The notes under the pieces are model-generated. The model was given only the letters and a program-made list of their open reading frames with translations, did not search any database and was not told the origin of the DNA. Source: Balneolia bacterium (GTDB lineage Bacteria; Bacteroidota; Rhodothermia; Balneolales; Cyclonatronaceae). From it: 14,493 nt of DNA. The stretch spans positions 1 to 14,493 of the forward strand of contig PXDL01000199.1 of the NCBI GenBank assembly GCA_003566395.1. The letters run 5' to 3'. Positions 13,001 to 14,493 of the stretch are shown here, in pieces. A program made the translations under genes and the position numbers. How positions within the stretch are numbered: the first letter of the stretch is position 1; each line of letters starts with the position of its first letter.

Positions 13001-13144
13001 TTCAAAATTCAAAATGTAGAATTCAAAATTATGTCGCATTGGTTGAAGAAAAACCCTTCCACCTCTCCAAATCAGGAAAAGTCGCAAAACAGTAATGTTC
13101 GCATGGATCATTTTGAATTATAAAATTTGAATTCTAATTAGAAC
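12997..13144. repeat. AT-rich inverted-repeat spacer between transporter and dihydropyrimidinase
   Basis: The left arm (12997-13033) overlaps the transporter stop codon, and its first 22 bp are identical to 11197-11218. ATTCAAAATG (13007-13016) is complementary to CATTTTGAAT (13109-13118), and GAATTCAAA-type sequence (13019-13030) to AATTTGAATTC (13124-13134). The roughly 75-nt middle (13034-13108) is a unique, more GC-balanced segment without a gene. It is a second member of the repeat family at 11197-11284, with a different core. Confidence 0.6.
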
Positions 13145-13165
13145 TTTAAAACTGAAAAGAAACTC

Positions 13166-14493
13166 ATGAGCTTTTTAATCAAAAACGGTCACGTTGTTAC
13201 TGCGGCGGAGGATTTTGTCGCAGATGTATATATTGAAGGGGAAAAGGTGGTTTCAGTTGGAAAGAACCTGCCCTACAAGGCCGACCGGGAAATCGATGCA
13301 TCGGGTAAACTGGTTTTCCCCGGTGGTGTTGATCCGCACGTTCACCTGGAGATGCCGTTTATGGGTACTTTTTCCAGCGACGACTATGAGACAGGAACCC
13401 GCGCCGCGATGTTTGGCGGAACCACTACAGTAATCGATTTCATCCTGCAAACGCAGGGTGATTCGCTCCATAACGCGCTCAAAACGTGGCAGGATAAATC
13501 GGTTAAAAAGGCTGTCGGGGATTATTCATACCACATGGCGGTGACCGATTTCAATGATGATGTCGCCAAAGAAGTGGTGCAAATGATTACTGAAGAGGGC
13601 ATCACCTCGTTCAAAACATTTATGGCCTACAAGGGCGCGCTCATGATCGACGACGGACAGATGGTCAACCTCATGAAAGTTGTGAAAGAGCACGGCGGCC
13701 TGGTGACTGTCCACGCCACAAACGGGGATATGATTGATTCGCTGGTCGCCAAAAATCTGGCTTCCGGAAACACGGCTCCCTTGTATCACTATTTATCCCA
13801 GCCGGAGGTGACCGAAGCTGAAGCATCAGCCCGTTTCACAGATATGCTGCATTACTCGGGATGTCCGGGTTATATCGTTCACCTGACCTGCGAAGGCGCC
13901 ATGAATGCGGTTCGCCGTGCGGCCCTTCGGAATCAAAAAGTGTTTGTGGAAACCTGTATTCAGTATCTGGTGCTGGATGCCTCTCTGTATGAAAAAGATT
14001 TTGACGGTGCCAAATGGGTGATGAGCCCGCCCCTTCGCGAGAAAAAAGATCAGGCCGCGATCTGGGCCGGACTTGACCAAAATCTGGTGAATGTGGTGGC
14101 CACCGATCACTGCCCGTTTACCTGGGAGCAAAAACAACTCGGTAAAGACAACTTTGCCAAAATTCCGAACGGGCATCCGGCTATCGAACACCGGGTTGAA
14201 CTGCTCTATTCAGAAGGTGTGCGCAAGGGACGAATGAGCCTGCCCAAATTTGTGGAAGTGCTCTGTACGAATCCCGCCAAAATTTTCGGAATGTATCCCC
14301 AAAAAGGAACCATCGCCCCCGGCGGTGATGCCGATATCGTGATTTTTGATCCGGAGAAAAAGCACACCATTTCAGCTAAATCCCACCACATGCGTACCGA
14401 TTATTCCGGCTATGAGGGATGGGAAGTCACCGGAAAAACCGAAACCGTACTGCTGCGCGGTCAGGTCGCCATAGAAAACGGCGAATGCCACCT
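13166..14493 (+). CDS. hydA: dihydropyrimidinase / D-hydantoinase (3' end beyond window)
   Basis: 442 codons are visible of a cyclic amidohydrolase that opens dihydrouracil, dihydrothymine or hydantoins to N-carbamoyl amino acids using a binuclear metal centre. All six metal-site residues are present: H58 and H60 in GGVDPHVHLEMPF, the carboxylated Lys K156 in SFKTFMAYKG, H183 in TVHATNGD, H239 in YIVHLTC and D314 in ATDHCPF. The C-terminal APGGDADIVIFDP stretch of the composite beta domain (about 384-396) is also there, so only the last few residues should be missing. The frame has no stop before the window ends. ATG 13166 starts the family-typical MSFLIKNGHVVTA; upstream is A-rich without a strong Shine-Dalgarno. 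VHATNGD replaces the more common VHAENGD. With the NCS1 transporter, aminotransferase and mmsA it points to reductive pyrimidine catabolism; beta-ureidopropionase and dihydropyrimidine dehydrogenase genes are expected nearby but not seen. Confidence 0.92.
   Translation, partial: MSFLIKNGHVVTAAEDFVADVYIEGEKVVSVGKNLPYKADREIDASGKLVFPGGVDPHVHLEMPFMGTFSSDDYETGTRAAMFGGTTTVIDFILQTQGDSLHNALKTWQDKSVKKAVGDYSYHMAVTDFNDDVAKEVVQMITEEGITSFKTFMAYKGALMIDDGQMVNLMKVVKEHGGLVTVHATNGDMIDSLVAKNLASGNTAPLYHYLSQPEVTEAEASARFTDMLHYSGCPGYIVHLTCEGAMNAVRRAALRNQKVFVETCIQYLVLDASLYEKDFDGAKWVMSPPLREKKDQAAIWAGLDQNLVNVVATDHCPFTWEQKQLGKDNFAKIPNGHPAIEHRVELLYSEGVRKGRMSLPKFVEVLCTNPAKIFGMYPQKGTIAPGGDADIVIFDPEKKHTISAKSHHMRTDYSGYEGWEVTGKTETVLLRGQVAIENGECH

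Noticed and set aside
1..14493. tRNA or rRNA genes, integrase or transposase genes
   Set aside because: None seen on either strand. The S23 protein family name refers to rRNA inserts, but no rRNA sequence flanks it here.

Overview
The window looks like a chromosomal segment from a Bacteroidota/Balneolota-type bacterium (Rhodothermia or Balneola-like). This is inference. It rests on a perfect TAnnTTTG promoter element ahead of the Crp/Fnr gene, mostly weak or absent Shine-Dalgarno sequences, a four-helix-bundle (S23-type) ORF between repeats, AT-rich AATTCAAAATT-type intergenic palindromes, and a glucosylglycerate-type synthase that would suit a salt-tolerant organism. Every complete gene is on the + strand. 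A possible 23-codon gene start on the - strand lies at the left edge.

Region 1 (523-3663) holds an M20-fold protein with a degraded active site, a glucosyl-3-phosphoglycerate synthase (gpgS) translationally coupled to it by a 14-nt overlap, and a HAD hydrolase with a DFYGT motif. Together they could make a glucosylglycerate-like compatible solute.

Region 2 (3664-7333) holds a Crp/Fnr-family regulator between two paralogous three-helix membrane proteins that I cannot name. The second is followed after 5 nt by a flavin disulfide oxidoreductase with an intact redox Cys pair but no C-terminal His-Glu dyad. This is the best candidate here for an undescribed module, apparently a regulated membrane/thiol redox unit.

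Region 3 (7334-7908) has no gene. It carries a candidate promoter followed by several strong stem-loops, forming a structured leader ahead of mmsA.

Region 4 (7909-14493, running off the right edge) is a catabolic operon: CoA-acylating (methyl)malonate-semialdehyde dehydrogenase (mmsA), class III aminotransferase, NCS1 nucleobase/hydantoin transporter, and dihydropyrimidinase/hydantoinase (partial). The set fits import and reductive breakdown of pyrimidines: ring opening, then transamination of beta-alanine or beta-aminoisobutyrate, then oxidation to acetyl-/propionyl-CoA. Each of its three gene junctions is filled by an inverted-repeat spacer. The first holds the S23-type ORF between terminal inverted repeats, and the other two are related AT-rich palindromes that begin at the upstream stop codon. 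The transporter carries about 110 extra residues between TM5 and TM6 compared with Mhp1.
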